This document shows positions 1 through 10,900 of a stretch of 64,000 bases of DNA, piece by piece. Each line of letters opens with the position of its first letter. The first letter of the stretch is position 1. Position numbers and translations under genes: made by a program. Below the pieces are notes generated by a model. That model saw only the letters and a program-made list of their open reading frames with translations. It made no database searches and had not been told where the DNA came from. Source of the DNA: Spirosoma arboris (GTDB lineage Bacteria; Bacteroidota; Bacteroidia; Cytophagales; Spirosomataceae). The stretch covers positions 1 to 64,000 of the forward strand of contig NZ_WPIN01000006.1 in assembly GCF_009754945.1 (NCBI RefSeq), given 5' to 3'.

Positions 1-795
1 ACGAATCTCTACCCCTGGCTCTATCGTGGTCGTTGTGTTCTCCTTAATGGTAAATCCATAGTTGTTCAACACATAATAAGAGCCTGAACCCGGTTTGGGG
101 ATGGTACAGGATACCGTGGAGGCCTCAGTTCGGAGATAGATATCCGTATTGGTCAGGTTACTGATTCCTCCTACCGTGGCAGCCGTCGCATCGATGGCTT
201 TAGCATTGCCCCTAAATGTCACCGAACTGATAATAGGAGTGATGGAGCCCCCAGTGATGTAAATCCCCGTCTGATTGTTCTGTACCGTTGAGTTGGTGAC
301 ACTCATCGTTGAGTTGGTGTAAATACCGGTTCCTTCGCTGTTTCGAATGGAGGAGTTACGGATACTCACCGAGGAATTGTAGACATAAATCGCATTGCTA
401 TAATTCTGCAGATCCCCCCATCGATCCATCGCTACATACTCCAACTCTGAGTTGGTGCTGTTGGAAAAGAAGAGTTGTCCCCCATGAGAGGAACCGGTGT
501 AGGCAGAGTTGGCAAAACCCACAAACCGGATTGAGTCGGTGGCTGTGCCCTGGGCAATCAATGTACCATTGACCACTAGTTGATCCCCATAAAACATCGA
601 GCGAATCTCTACCCCTGGCTCTATGGTAAGTGTTTGCCCAGTGGGGATGTTTACTGAACTGGTAATAACGTAGGGACTATTCGCTTTTGTTAACGTACCA
701 GCTACGATTCCGCCTAGCGGGGTTTGTGCAAAACTTTTATTGAAAAATGATAGTATTAAAAGAAGAAATAGACTAAAGGTATACTTTGTCAACAT
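1..795 (-). CDS. Secreted right-handed beta-helix-like protein, 3' end outside window
   Basis: The frame is open for 265 codons from ATG at 795 to the window edge, so the C-terminus is missing. The first 22 or so residues form a signal peptide (MLTKY, a hydrophobic run, then SFAQ). The rest is rich in Asn, Ser, Thr and Gly with short strand-like repeats (NSS, NST, SVSIRNSS), as in pectate-lyase-like parallel beta-helices. The segment TIEPGVEIRS occurs near residue 60 and again at the truncated end, so two roughly 200-residue units may be present. Proteins of this type in Bacteroidota are often surface-exposed and carry a type IX secretion C-terminal domain, but that end is not visible. Substrate and role are unknown. 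Confidence 0.7.
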   Translation of the reverse strand, partial: MLTKYTFSLFLLLILSFFNKSFAQTPLGGIVAGTLTKANSPYVITSSVNIPTGQTLTIEPGVEIRSMFYGDQLVVNGTLIAQGTATDSIRFVGFANSAYTGSSHGGQLFFSNSTNSELEYVAMDRWGDLQNYSNAIYVYNSSVSIRNSSIRNSEGTGIYTNSTMSVTNSTVQNNQTGIYITGGSITPIISSVTFRGNAKAIDATAATVGGISNLTNTDIYLRTEASTVSCTIPKPGSGSYYVLNNYGFTIKENTTTTIEPGVEIR

Positions 796-1221
796 GGTTG
801 TTACATTAAGGTGTAGAAATTATCTAATGCAAACAACTATATATTTATTGAGAATCAAATGTTAGTGTTTAGTAATTATTGCTTATTAGGTCCTGAATTT
901 ATTAAACGTTGTCATTTTCTCGAACAAAATACTCCAATCATGGTTTACGGCTCGCTGCACGCTATGGGTGCAAGAATATGAAATTAACGGGGTAAATAAA
1001 CTATAGATTGACGCATCTTTCTGCCGCCCAGCCCTATAACTTTTGAGGGGCCGGGCAATTAAATTCTCTGTTTAAGGCCGAATTGATTTGTGGCCAGATT
1101 TCCGAGCGGCTTGGTTAATCATTGGGCGAACTAAGACCAAAAAAAACCAGATTCTGTAATGTTTTGCTGAGTCAATCGTCTTAGCCACAAGTGTATAGCG
1201 CAACCCTTGCTTTCGACAATC
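796..1221. other. Gene-free divergent gap
   Basis: This 426-base AT-rich stretch separates the minus-strand beta-helix gene from the plus-strand permease remnant. It should hold both promoters, but I find no exact TAnnTTTG box. The only clear structure is a GC-rich hairpin at 1026-1056. No tRNA-like or convincing small ORF was seen. Confidence 0.6.
1026..1056. repeat. GC-rich hairpin
   Basis: Arms GCCCAGCCC (1026-1034) and GGGCCGGGC (1048-1056) pair with one mismatch around a 13-base loop. Neither side has a T-tract, so terminator function is doubtful. It lies 166 bases before the permease start and could be a leader structure or a relic. Confidence 0.4.
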
Positions 1222-3675
1222 ATGGTAATAAATTCCATTAAAACGGCATGGCGTATAATCAATAGACATAAGACCAACGCTGCTCTGACTGTCTTCGGAC
1301 TATCCATGGGCCTGAGTGCCAGTCTGGTCATTTTTCTCATAACTCGTTATGAAATCGGGTATGATACATTTCTCCCGGACAAGGAACGTATATACAGGAT
1401 TGTTGCCCGCCAGCAAGATCCGGAAGGCAAAACTGGTTATATCGGCGGCACTCCGAATTCGTTACCAGCTACGCTTCGTCAGGAGTTGGCAGGATTTGAG
1501 AGCGTGGCAACCTTTTACAACTACTATGCGAGGGTGGTTGTAGAAAACAGTAACAAACAGCCCAGAGAATTTGACGCAGTCAGGCCCGGCGAGGGAGTTT
1601 CACCGATTATCGTCGCAGAGCCACATCAAGTACCACTGGCTAGCTGGCAGTCCGGTCACTGCCTTACAGGAGCCTTTTAAGGTCGTATTGACCGAAAGTC
1701 AGGCGCATAAATATTTTGAGAGCCAACCATTATCAGCTATCCTGGGCAAGACCATTCAGTACCAGGATGTCTTGTTTGACAGTACACTCGTACTGACGGT
1801 TTCAGGTATCGTCAAAGACTTCGAGAAGCAAACAGATTTCACGTTTACCGATTTTATTTCCTTTCCGACTGTCCGGCAAAGCTTTTTAAAGAAGGAAATC
1901 CAGCTTGACAATTGGGGGAACTGGAATCCGAATGCACAGGGATTTGCCAAGCTGGCAATCGGGCAGAATCCCGGTCAGGTAGAAAAGCAATTTCCCCAAT
2001 TTTTAAGCCGTCATGTTCCTCCCTACTCAGGCTTTACGACTACCTTAACCCTCCAACCGCTTTCCGATCTTCATTTTGACAGTAACTATCGGGATAATTA
2101 CTCCCGCAAAGCCCATCGGCCAACCTTGTATGGACTGATGGGTATTGCTGCCTTTAGCCTGCTCATTGCCATTATTAATTTTATTACTCTGTCGACAGCC
2201 CAATCGATAGGTAGGGCTAAAGAAATTGGTGTCAGGAAAGCCTTAGGTAGCAACCGGACCAGTTTGATCGGTCAATTTTTGGTTGAAACATGGCTACTTA
2301 CACTACTGGTGGGTGGGCTTTCTATCGCTCTTACGCTACCCGTTATCTATGCATTTCCTGACATGATACCGCCTGGTGTAAGTTCAGGTTTGCTAAGTCC
2401 AACTACAATTGCCTTCCTGCTGTCGGTGATTTTGATGACCTCGCTGGTAGCCGGATATTATCCAGCAACGATTATAGCGTCCTATTCGCCTGTTAATAGC
2501 CTGAAAGGCCGAGGAGTAGGGAAACTAAATAACAAAAGCTATTTCCGAAAGTCACTGATCGTTTTTCAGTTCGTCATCTCGCTTATTTTTATGGCTTGCA
2601 CCTTTATTGCCGGCAACCAAATCCGATTTATTATGAATAAGGATCTGGGATTTGAGCACGATGCCATTGTCACGTTTTATACCGCATGGAGTAATCCCCA
2701 GGATCGGTCTGGTGTGTTTGCCGAACGGATCAGGCAGCTACCAAGTGTTCGTCAAGTGAGTACCCATCTGGAAACACCAGCCGCCAAGAGGCATGCGCAA
2801 ACTTATATCCGCTATGTGGATGTCGCTAACGCCAAAGTAGGTGCAGCCTATGAGCTTGCTGACGACCAGTATGTGCCTTTGTTTGGCTTGACAATTCTGG
2901 CAGGACGGAATCTTAGTTCCGCCAACAGGCCCGGCGAATTTCTCATTAATCAAACCTGTTCCAGAGAATTAGGCTTTAGGACGCCTGCCGATGCAATAGG
3001 TAAACTGGTTCAAACGGGCATGGACGAGGCTACCGGCGTAGTGGTGGGCGTGGTGAAAGACTTTCATGCCAATTCACTCCATGAACGAATTGAGCCTTTC
3101 TTCTTCAGTTCCAACCAAAACAGCGAAAGAGCAATAAGCGTAAAGCTGGCAACCCGTGAGGGCGGACTGGACCAATTCGGGGCTCAGATTGCCCGGATTG
3201 AGGCTAACTGGAAAGAGATTTATCCCCATGAAACGTTTCAGTATCATTTTTTTGATCAAACCATTGCCCGTTTGTATGAGCGCGAACAAAAGACGTTACG
3301 CTTATTAAAACGGCCATGATTATTGCCATTCTGATCTCCTGCCTGGGCCTTTTTGGGCAGATAGTATTTTCTGCACAGCAGCGATTGAAAGAATTAGGTA
3401 TCCGGAAAGTAGTTGGTGCCACTACCGCCAGTCTGGTTATGCTGTTAAGCCAAGACGTTATCAGACTAGTGATCGCTGCGCAGCTAATAGCTACACCTAT
3501 CACCTATTGGTTGATGCAGTATTGGTTAGCCGATTTTGCCTATCGAATCACAATCAGTTGGTGGGTATTTGTCTGGTCAGGCATAGCTGCTCTGGGGATT
3601 GCCTTGGCTACGATAAGTTTTCATTCGATTAGAGCCGCTCTGACCAGCCCCGTTAAAAGCCTGCGAAGTGAGTAA
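1222..3675 (+). pseudogene. MacB/FtsX-family ABC transporter permease, two frameshifts
   Basis: Three consecutive frames together give one family-length (about 800 residues) permease. The first piece starts at ATG 1222 (MVINSIKTAWR) with TM1 and the start of a MacB periplasmic domain. It goes out of frame between about 1610 and 1645, and the second frame resumes at YHWLAGSP and runs to TGA at 3319. The third piece resumes at ATG 3316 (MIIAILISCLGLFG), holds the last FtsX transmembrane region and ends SPVKSLRSE. The second break sits in an AAAA run at about 3306-3309, where one extra A restores LLKTAMIIA. Intact relatives export or act mechanically with a separate ATPase, and none is adjacent here. 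Sequencing error could explain the 3.3 kb break. The first needs a larger change, so decay is more likely. Confidence 0.85.
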
Positions 3676-3770
3676 TGCCTGCCCTTACATCTGTATAAAT
3701 TAAATTGTCATGGCTGCCTAGTAGAATGAATCCGTAAAGCAGTTTTAATAGAGCTATCTGGTGGCTGTCT

Positions 3771-5021
3771 ATGCGCTCGTTTGTTTTACTTGGATTCAGT
3801 TGTTTAACCGCTTTGTTGCTGCCTCTGGCTTGCGTCGATCCCCTCGACCAAAGCCAGAGAGACGCAGTAAATGCCATTGTCGTGGATGGTACCATTACAG
3901 ACTTAGCTGAGCCGATGATCATTCAACTCAATCGCGCGCAGGGCGACAGACTGACGGGTCGAAGTGGGACGCTGCCTATTACCAAAGCAACGGTCGAAGT
4001 GGTTGTCGATTCATCGGAAGTGATCGCTTGTCATGAGACCATAGATGGTAACTATCAACTGCCCAGCGATTTTAAAGGACGACCAGGCCATGCCTATCAA
4101 CTGCGATTTACCCTCAACGATGGGACACATTATCTATCTACTCAGCAGGTAATGCCTGTTGCACCGCCCCCTATTGACCGATTGACTGTTCAGTTTAATC
4201 CTACCAGTATTTCTCAGGCGGAGGCAATCGATATGCACTACAGAGCAGGCCATGATGTGTATCTGGATACGCAGGACCCTGTCGACGTGCATAATTATTA
4301 TCGATGGGATTGGACGTTGTATGAACGCCAAGATTGGTGCCGCTCCTGTTATCAGGGACTTTATGTTGTCAATAAGGTAGTGGATTTACATAATGGTACA
4401 TATCAATCGACAGATCAGCCGCTGGAGGATTGCTTTTATCCACTCACTGGCTTACCTTATCAGTATGTTCAGGCTACTCAATTTGATTATTTTTGTCGAA
4501 CGCAATGTTGGGAAATCCTGCATAGCCATATCATCAATATTTTCGATGACGAGCTTAGCAATGGAGGTCTCATTGCCCGACGGCCCGTTGCACACATTCC
4601 CTTTTACCAGCGTAGTCCCTGCCTGGTCGTTATTCGGCAAGGGGCTATTACGAAAGATGCCCATCACTACTTCAATTCGTTTGAACTGCAAACGCAAAAT
4701 ACAGGCGGCCTGTCCGATACTCCGCCAACAGTACTGCCGGGGAATGTTCACAATGTGAGGGCATTAAACGAGGTTGTCGTTGGGTATTTTACCGCTTCAT
4801 CCGTTGTGGCTAAACCGTACTACATCGACCGAAAAGATGCAGAGGGTATTCCTCCCACTTTATTCTATGCGCTTAACGCGCGTGTTCCCCATCCAGAAGA
4901 TCTGCCCCCACCATCCCCTGGCCCCACGTTTATCATTGGTGGCCCGTCTCGTCCGCCTACGGCTGTCTGTGGCCCTATTGATCAACGAACGCCATTTAAA
5001 CCAGTAGGATGGCCCAACTAA
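3771..5021 (+). CDS. DUF4249 domain lipoprotein
   Basis: A 416-residue protein with a lipoprotein signal ending LLLPLAC, lipidated Cys at residue 21. The early segment IVVDGTITDLAEP and the immunoglobulin-like CHETIDGNYQLPSDFKG region match DUF4249, a Bacteroidota outer-membrane lipoprotein family usually encoded next to TonB-dependent receptors. Many cysteines in the middle (WCRSCY, FCRTQCW) suggest disulfides. Here the only neighbour upstream is a broken permease, so it lacks the usual receptor partner. It is closely similar to the minus-strand gene at 38499-39836, including the C-terminal RTPFKP-GW ending. The stop codon is one base from the next start, so the two are probably cotranscribed. 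Ligand is unknown. Confidence 0.85.
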   Translation: MRSFVLLGFSCLTALLLPLACVDPLDQSQRDAVNAIVVDGTITDLAEPMIIQLNRAQGDRLTGRSGTLPITKATVEVVVDSSEVIACHETIDGNYQLPSDFKGRPGHAYQLRFTLNDGTHYLSTQQVMPVAPPPIDRLTVQFNPTSISQAEAIDMHYRAGHDVYLDTQDPVDVHNYYRWDWTLYERQDWCRSCYQGLYVVNKVVDLHNGTYQSTDQPLEDCFYPLTGLPYQYVQATQFDYFCRTQCWEILHSHIINIFDDELSNGGLIARRPVAHIPFYQRSPCLVVIRQGAITKDAHHYFNSFELQTQNTGGLSDTPPTVLPGNVHNVRALNEVVVGYFTASSVVAKPYYIDRKDAEGIPPTLFYALNARVPHPEDLPPPSPGPTFIIGGPSRPPTAVCGPIDQRTPFKPVGWPN

Positions 5022-5022
5022 A

Positions 5023-6084
5023 ATGCCAGATTCACCCCTTATTCAGCATCGGCTTATTAATCAACAATTGGCTCAGCCATTATTTACCCGGCCAGCTGAG
5101 TTGGTCGCCTGGTTTGGGGCAATGCAGGCACAGGATTATGCTGCCGCCAAATGGGCAGTTGGCCTGCGTTTACCCAACACAACCGATGCTGCCATTGAAC
5201 AAGCCATTGCCGATAAGTCCATTATTCGTACCTGGGCATTACGGAGTACGTTACACCTTATAGCCGCTGAGGATATCCGGTGGTTATTAACGCTAGTCAG
5301 GCACCGACTTGCGTCACAATGCGGAACTCACTACCGCAAGCTCGACTTAAACGAAGCTGTATTTGCGAAAAGTCAGACGGCCATGATTCGTGCGTTGGAA
5401 GGTGGGCAGCAGTTAACCCGTCCCGAGCTGAAAGATGCACTTACGCAGTCTGGCATTCTCACCCACGATTTACGCCTGAATTTTCTGTTAGGCAACGCTG
5501 CTTTCGATGGTCTGATTTGCTTTGGTAATCGACGAGGCAAAGAATTTACATTTACGCTACTGGACGAATGGTTTCCTCATACTAACCGACTAGTACGTGA
5601 TGAAGCTTTAGCCAGCCTTACCATACGTTATTTTACGAGCCACGGGCCGGCTACGCTACAGGATTTCGTGTGGTGGTCGGGCTTAACGGTTACAGAAGTA
5701 AAAGAAGGACTTGACTTAGCTAAATCCAGGCTGATCTCAGAAGTTATACAGGGCCAGACATGCTGGATGGCTTCTCAAACTCTTGATTATACGGTATTGC
5801 CAACCGTTCATTTGTTACCATCGTTCGACGAATACTTAGTAGCCTACAAAGATCGGACAGCGCCACTAGGCTCATTGGGGCTTAGCCAGATTGTGAGTGC
5901 GGGTAATGGTATTTTTAGCCCAGTCATTGTTGTCGATGGGCGAGTGGTAGGCACCTGGAAACGTACGATAAAGAAGGCTGCCGTTACGGTTGATACTCAT
6001 TTGTTTTTTCCGCTCTCAGAAGAACAGCAGCAAGCCGTTGCGCTCGCAGGCACACAATACTGCGCATTCCTGGGTTATAAATAG
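5023..6084 (+). CDS. AlkZ/YcaQ-like winged-helix DNA glycosylase family protein (HTH_42)
   Basis: A 353-residue protein of the HTH_42 family (formerly DUF1006). The diagnostic N-terminal stretch AMQAQDYAAAKWAVGLR is present. Q35-A-Q37 corresponds to the QxQ catalytic motif of AlkZ glycosylases, and IRTWALRSTLHL follows. Characterised relatives (Streptomyces AlkZ, E. coli YcaQ) remove bulky alkylated or crosslinked bases from DNA. Many Bacteroidota members are untested, so substrate is inference. The ATG lies one base past the upstream stop, which suggests translational coupling with the DUF4249 gene. The two functions have no obvious link. Confidence 0.8.
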   Translation: MPDSPLIQHRLINQQLAQPLFTRPAELVAWFGAMQAQDYAAAKWAVGLRLPNTTDAAIEQAIADKSIIRTWALRSTLHLIAAEDIRWLLTLVRHRLASQCGTHYRKLDLNEAVFAKSQTAMIRALEGGQQLTRPELKDALTQSGILTHDLRLNFLLGNAAFDGLICFGNRRGKEFTFTLLDEWFPHTNRLVRDEALASLTIRYFTSHGPATLQDFVWWSGLTVTEVKEGLDLAKSRLISEVIQGQTCWMASQTLDYTVLPTVHLLPSFDEYLVAYKDRTAPLGSLGLSQIVSAGNGIFSPVIVVDGRVVGTWKRTIKKAAVTVDTHLFFPLSEEQQQAVALAGTQYCAFLGYK

Positions 6085-6302
6085 AGTAAGAAGTGAAAAT
6101 GTAGTTACATCCAGCCAGTACGAGTGACTATCTTATGCTTACGGTTAATTCGCTGTTTTCTGCCTAGCATCAGAATTCTGGCGAATATTCGTGTAACTCA
6201 TTAATTTTAGGCTTTTATAGGCTGCATTTGCCATCTGGTTGCTACGAGACCGCTTTTTTGTGAAGGGGCCATTTTATTCAACGTTCTAATTAATACCCTG
6301 AC

Positions 6303-7895
6303 ATGATTCTTATTGTTGATGACAGACAGGAAAATATTCTCCCGTTAAAGAAGATTCTTGAGCTGCATCGATTTTCGGTGGATACTGCCGAATCGGGGGA
6401 GGAAGCCCTGAAAAAAATCCTTAAAACGGATTACGCCGTCATCATTCTTGACGTACAAATGCCGGGCATGGATGGTTTTGAAGTAGCCAACGCTATTTCG
6501 GGATTCAGTAGAGCCAGGGATACGTCCATTATTTTCCTGTCGGCTGTTAACACCGAAAAAAAATTCATTACTCAGGGCTATACGTCTGGTGGAGTCGATT
6601 ACCTGACCAAGCCCGTCGATCCGGATATACTGGTCCTGAAAGTCAAAACGCTGCACAGACTTTATGAGCAGCAACAGGAACTGCGGGCTACACAGGATTC
6701 GCTACGAAAAGAGGTTGATGTGCGTAAACGTGCTCAGGAGGAGTTAGCTGCGCGTATTCAGGAGTTACAGGCGGTAATGTCCACCTTGCCTCAAATGGCT
6801 TTCACCGTGGCTCCCGATGGCCAGATTGAATACGTAAACCAGCACTGGTTTCGCTACGCTACCAGCGCCAAGACATTTCCGGAAACCCACACACAGGATA
6901 TGCTGTGCCATGAGTGGGATCAGCTATTTGCCCAGAGTGCCGAATTTACCCGCGAGGTCCGTTTAAAAGACTTAATAACGGGCGAGTACCGCTACCATTT
7001 GCTACGTATACTACCTATCCGACAGCAGGATGTATTGATCCGCTGGATCGGCACTTTTACCGATATTCATCCGCAAAAACTGGCAGCCGAACTGCTTGAA
7101 CAACAGGTTGAGTTACGCACCAATGAACTCCTGCTCAAAAATCTGGAACTGGAGCGAACCAACCATGAATTGCAGCAATTCACCTGGGTCGTGTCGCACG
7201 ACCTGAAAGAACCTCTGCGAAAGATCCAGCTGTTGAACGACACCATTAAGGAAAAGTACCTCAAAGGCAATGAGGAAGCCGTTTCTTACCTCGATCGATC
7301 AATTCGGTCATCGGCACGAATGTCGTCGCTGATTAATGATTTACTGGCCTACTCACGGCTATCGAACCCTGAATCATTTCAGCTAACAGACCTTAACGCC
7401 ATGCTCAATGAATTGCTGCTGGACTTCGATGAGTCCATTAGCAGAACGGGCGCTACCATTGCTATTGATAAACTACCCATCATTGAAACAATGCCGAGTC
7501 GGATGCGGCAAATCTTTCAGAATCTGATCAGTAACGCACTCAAGTTTGCAAAAGAAAATGTGCCTCCCGTCATTCGCATTAGCGCCGAACTTATCGACAC
7601 AAAAGATATTGACGGTATTCCTTCAGAAGAAGGAGCGTATTGCCGGATTGTGGTGCAGGATAATGGCATTGGATTCGACGAAAAATTCCTGGATCGCATC
7701 TTCGTTATCTTTCAACGCCTGCACAATCGAGCTACTTACGAGGGTACCGGTATCGGTTTAGCCATTGCTAAAAAGAATGTGGATAAGCACCAGGGCCTTA
7801 TTTGGGCACAGAGCCGCGTCGATGAAGGGACCCGGTTTATTCTCGTCTTACCCGTGCAGCAAGCTAGTCAGCCGGTGATTAACGAAACTGTATAA
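6303..7895 (+). CDS. Receiver-PAS-histidine kinase
   Basis: A 530-residue cytoplasmic protein without membrane segments. An N-terminal receiver (residues 1-120) has the acidic pair D6-D7, phospho-acceptor D50 in ILDVQMPGMDG, and K in TKPVD. A coiled linker (125-160) leads to a PAS domain (LPQMAFTVAPDGQIEYVNQHW). The HisKA domain has H299 in VSHDLKEPLRK and the HATPase has NLISNALKF, DNGIGF and GTGIGLAIAKK. Input through a receiver places it downstream of another kinase or phosphorelay. It heads a co-directional block with a hybrid kinase, lone receiver, CheR and CheB, and the next gene starts 20 bases on. The downstream hybrid kinase is a plausible phosphodonor, by inference. Confidence 0.9.
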   Translation: MILIVDDRQENILPLKKILELHRFSVDTAESGEEALKKILKTDYAVIILDVQMPGMDGFEVANAISGFSRARDTSIIFLSAVNTEKKFITQGYTSGGVDYLTKPVDPDILVLKVKTLHRLYEQQQELRATQDSLRKEVDVRKRAQEELAARIQELQAVMSTLPQMAFTVAPDGQIEYVNQHWFRYATSAKTFPETHTQDMLCHEWDQLFAQSAEFTREVRLKDLITGEYRYHLLRILPIRQQDVLIRWIGTFTDIHPQKLAAELLEQQVELRTNELLLKNLELERTNHELQQFTWVVSHDLKEPLRKIQLLNDTIKEKYLKGNEEAVSYLDRSIRSSARMSSLINDLLAYSRLSNPESFQLTDLNAMLNELLLDFDESISRTGATIAIDKLPIIETMPSRMRQIFQNLISNALKFAKENVPPVIRISAELIDTKDIDGIPSEEGAYCRIVVQDNGIGFDEKFLDRIFVIFQRLHNRATYEGTGIGLAIAKKNVDKHQGLIWAQSRVDEGTRFILVLPVQQASQPVINETV

Positions 7896-7915
7896 TCTAG
7901 CCTACTCCTCTACCT

Positions 7916-10900
7916 ATGCCAAAATATTCAACATCGAATTCGGTAATCCAACAGCTACAGGTTGTTTTCAGTATCTCAACACTCCTACTGCTTATTAGCC
8001 TTGTTGCGTCATTTTACAGCATTCAGAAACTGATCAGTAATTCGCAACTGGTTAATCATACCAATCAGGTACTTATTGAAGCGGAGAATATTATCTCCTA
8101 TATGAAGGACGCCGAAACGGGGCAGCGTGGGTACCTTGTCTCGCTTGACCCTCTTTTTCTACAGCCTTACAACGGTAGCTTTCAAAAAGTACAGACCAGC
8201 TATGATCGACTCAGTCAGTTAACGATCGATAATCCAGACCAGCAAAAGAATCTGGCCGAAGCTAAAGAACTCTACGAAGCCAAGTTTTCGCAGATGCAGC
8301 GGATTATTAATCTGGTCCGGCAGAATAAAGGATTTCTCCGTGACACGGTCGAGCGGCATAGAGAAATGCTGAGGGGTAAAGAGGTGATGGATAAGCTGAG
8401 GATCGTGATTAGCCGGCTGAAAGCAGAGGAAGAAAACTTACTTCAATCCCGAATCGAGCAGCAGCAGATTTACATTACCTATACGCCTTTCCTGCTTGTT
8501 ATTGCAGCAATCGTGTCTATGCTGATTACCTCCTTTACGTATGTGCGGATCAAACGGGATCTGGACGATCGGATTGCCCGACAAAAATTGGACGAAGAGA
8601 AATACGTTGAAACGGCCAGACGGATTGCCGTGATGGAGGACATCACGCAGGATATTGCCGGAGGAGACTATTCGGTACGGAGTACCGACGAACAGGATGA
8701 TGAATTAGGTCGCATATCGAAAGCACTGAACCAGATGACAACCTCACTGGAACAGACATTTACAGACTTAAACAATAAAAATTGGCTACAAACTGGTTCG
8801 GTTGCCTTGAGCGATGCCATTCGGGGTCAGAAAGATTTAAAAAAGCTGGCAACGTATTTAATTGATACGATTGCCAATTACGTGGACGCTCCACTGGGTA
8901 CGGTTTATCTGGTCGATAATGAGTCAAGTTTTAAGCTGTCAGGGAGCTATGCTGCTCAGCAAGTGCCAGCTATGGTCAATCCTGGAGAAGGGTTGATTGG
9001 GCAAGCAATTGAACGTAAAAAAATGATTATTGTCGATGATGTACCGACCGATTACAGCCGTATAACATCGTCACTGGGCGACACTCGCCCAACATCCTTA
9101 GTGATTGCCCCGTTGATTTACGCCGATACCTGTGTTGGGGCAATTGAACTGGGTTTCCTGCGCAAACCCGACTTGTTAGTCATCGATTTTATCGAACGCA
9201 ATCTGGAAGCGGTGGCGATTGGGGTCAATGCGGCCCTGGATTATAGTAAGTTACAGAACTTTCTGGAAGAAACCCAGGCCCAATCGGAGGAATTGCAGGC
9301 GCAGCATAATGAGCTGGAAAATCTGAATGCTGAACTGGAAATGCAGGCCCAGAAACTCCAGGCGTCGGAAGAGGAACTGCGTGTTCAGCAGGAAGAACTT
9401 CAGCAAACCAATACCGAACTCGAAGAACGTGGCCTTTTGCTGGAAGAGAAAACCAGCGAGATACAGAAAAAAGCCGACGAGCTGGAATTGGCCACCCGCT
9501 ACAAATCGGAGTTTCTGGCCAATATGTCGCACGAGCTTCGTACTCCGCTCAATTCGATTTTATTATTGAGCCGATTACTGGCCGAGAATACGGACGAAAA
9601 TCTGAACGGTGATCAGGTTGAATACGCCAAGGTAATCCAGTCGTCGGGTAACGGTTTGCTTGGCCTTATCGACGAAATTCTGGACCTGTCCAAAATTGAA
9701 GCCGGACAGATGAAACTGGATTACCAGGACGTAACCATTCAGGAAGTGACCGATGAGCTACAGTCGCTGTTTGGTGTGCTTGCCAAAGAGAAAGGTCTTG
9801 ATTTTTCGATAACCGTTGAGCCCGATGTGCCGGCCGTTATTGAAACCGACAAAATGCGGCTGGGCCAAATTCTGAAGAATCTACTCTCGAATGCCATCAA
9901 GTTCACATCGAGTGGCAGCGTTACCCTTACGGTTCAAAAAAATAAAGCCAAGACCAAACGTACCGGCGATGGCGAGGCTATCCACCCGACTCTCTGCTTT
10001 GTGGTGAAGGATACGGGTATTGGTATACCACTACAAAAACAGCCACTTGTTTTCGAAGCGTTCCAGCAGGCCGATGGCTCTACCAAACGGAAATATGGCG
10101 GAACCGGCTTAGGATTATCGATCAGCCGTGAGCTGGCTAAATTACTCGGGGGCGAGATTAAATTGACAAGTAAAGTGAATGAGGGTAGTGAATTCACGGT
10201 TCATATACCTGTTTCGGGCGCTGACTCTCTCCCAACAGAATCAGTAATAAGCCCGGCACCACAGAGTCAACTGCCCATATCTGGAACCGCCGTTCCCGAT
10301 AAATACATCAGCGCTACCATTCCAGAAGCAATTCCCGATGATCGAAATGCAATTAAGGAAGGGGACAAAACAATCCTGATTATTGAAGACGATACGAACT
10401 TCGCGAAATCGTTGCTGGATTATTCCCGCAAAAAAGGCTACAAAGGGGTCGTATCAGTTCGGGGTGACGAAGGGCTGAAACTGGCGGCTATTTACAAGCC
10501 GATTGGTATCCTGCTCGATATTCAGTTGCCGGTTATGAGCGGTTGGGAGGTGATGGATGCCCTGAAAGCTGATCCACAAACCCGGCCAATTCCGGTGCAT
10601 ATCATGTCGTCGCACAAGCTCAAGAATGAGAGTCTACTGAAAGGGGCTATTGATTTTGTCGACAAGCCGATGGCGTTTGAGCAGATGCAGGACGTTTTCA
10701 AAAAGCTCGAATATGTGCTGGATCGCAACCATAAGAAAGTTCTGATCATTGAAGATAACCCCAAGCATGCCAAAGCGTTGGCTTACTTTCTGGAGACATT
10801 CAGTATTAAATCAGAACTGAAAAGTAACATTGCTGAGGGCATTAGTGCACTGAGAAGTAAGGAAGTCGATTGTGTGATTCTGGACATGGGTATTCCAGAT

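Noticed and set aside
3300..3320. Programmed -1 frameshift at the AAAA run of the permease gene
   Set aside because: The P-site codon would re-pair poorly, no downstream stimulatory structure was seen, and another frameshift lies upstream, so decay or sequencing error is simpler.
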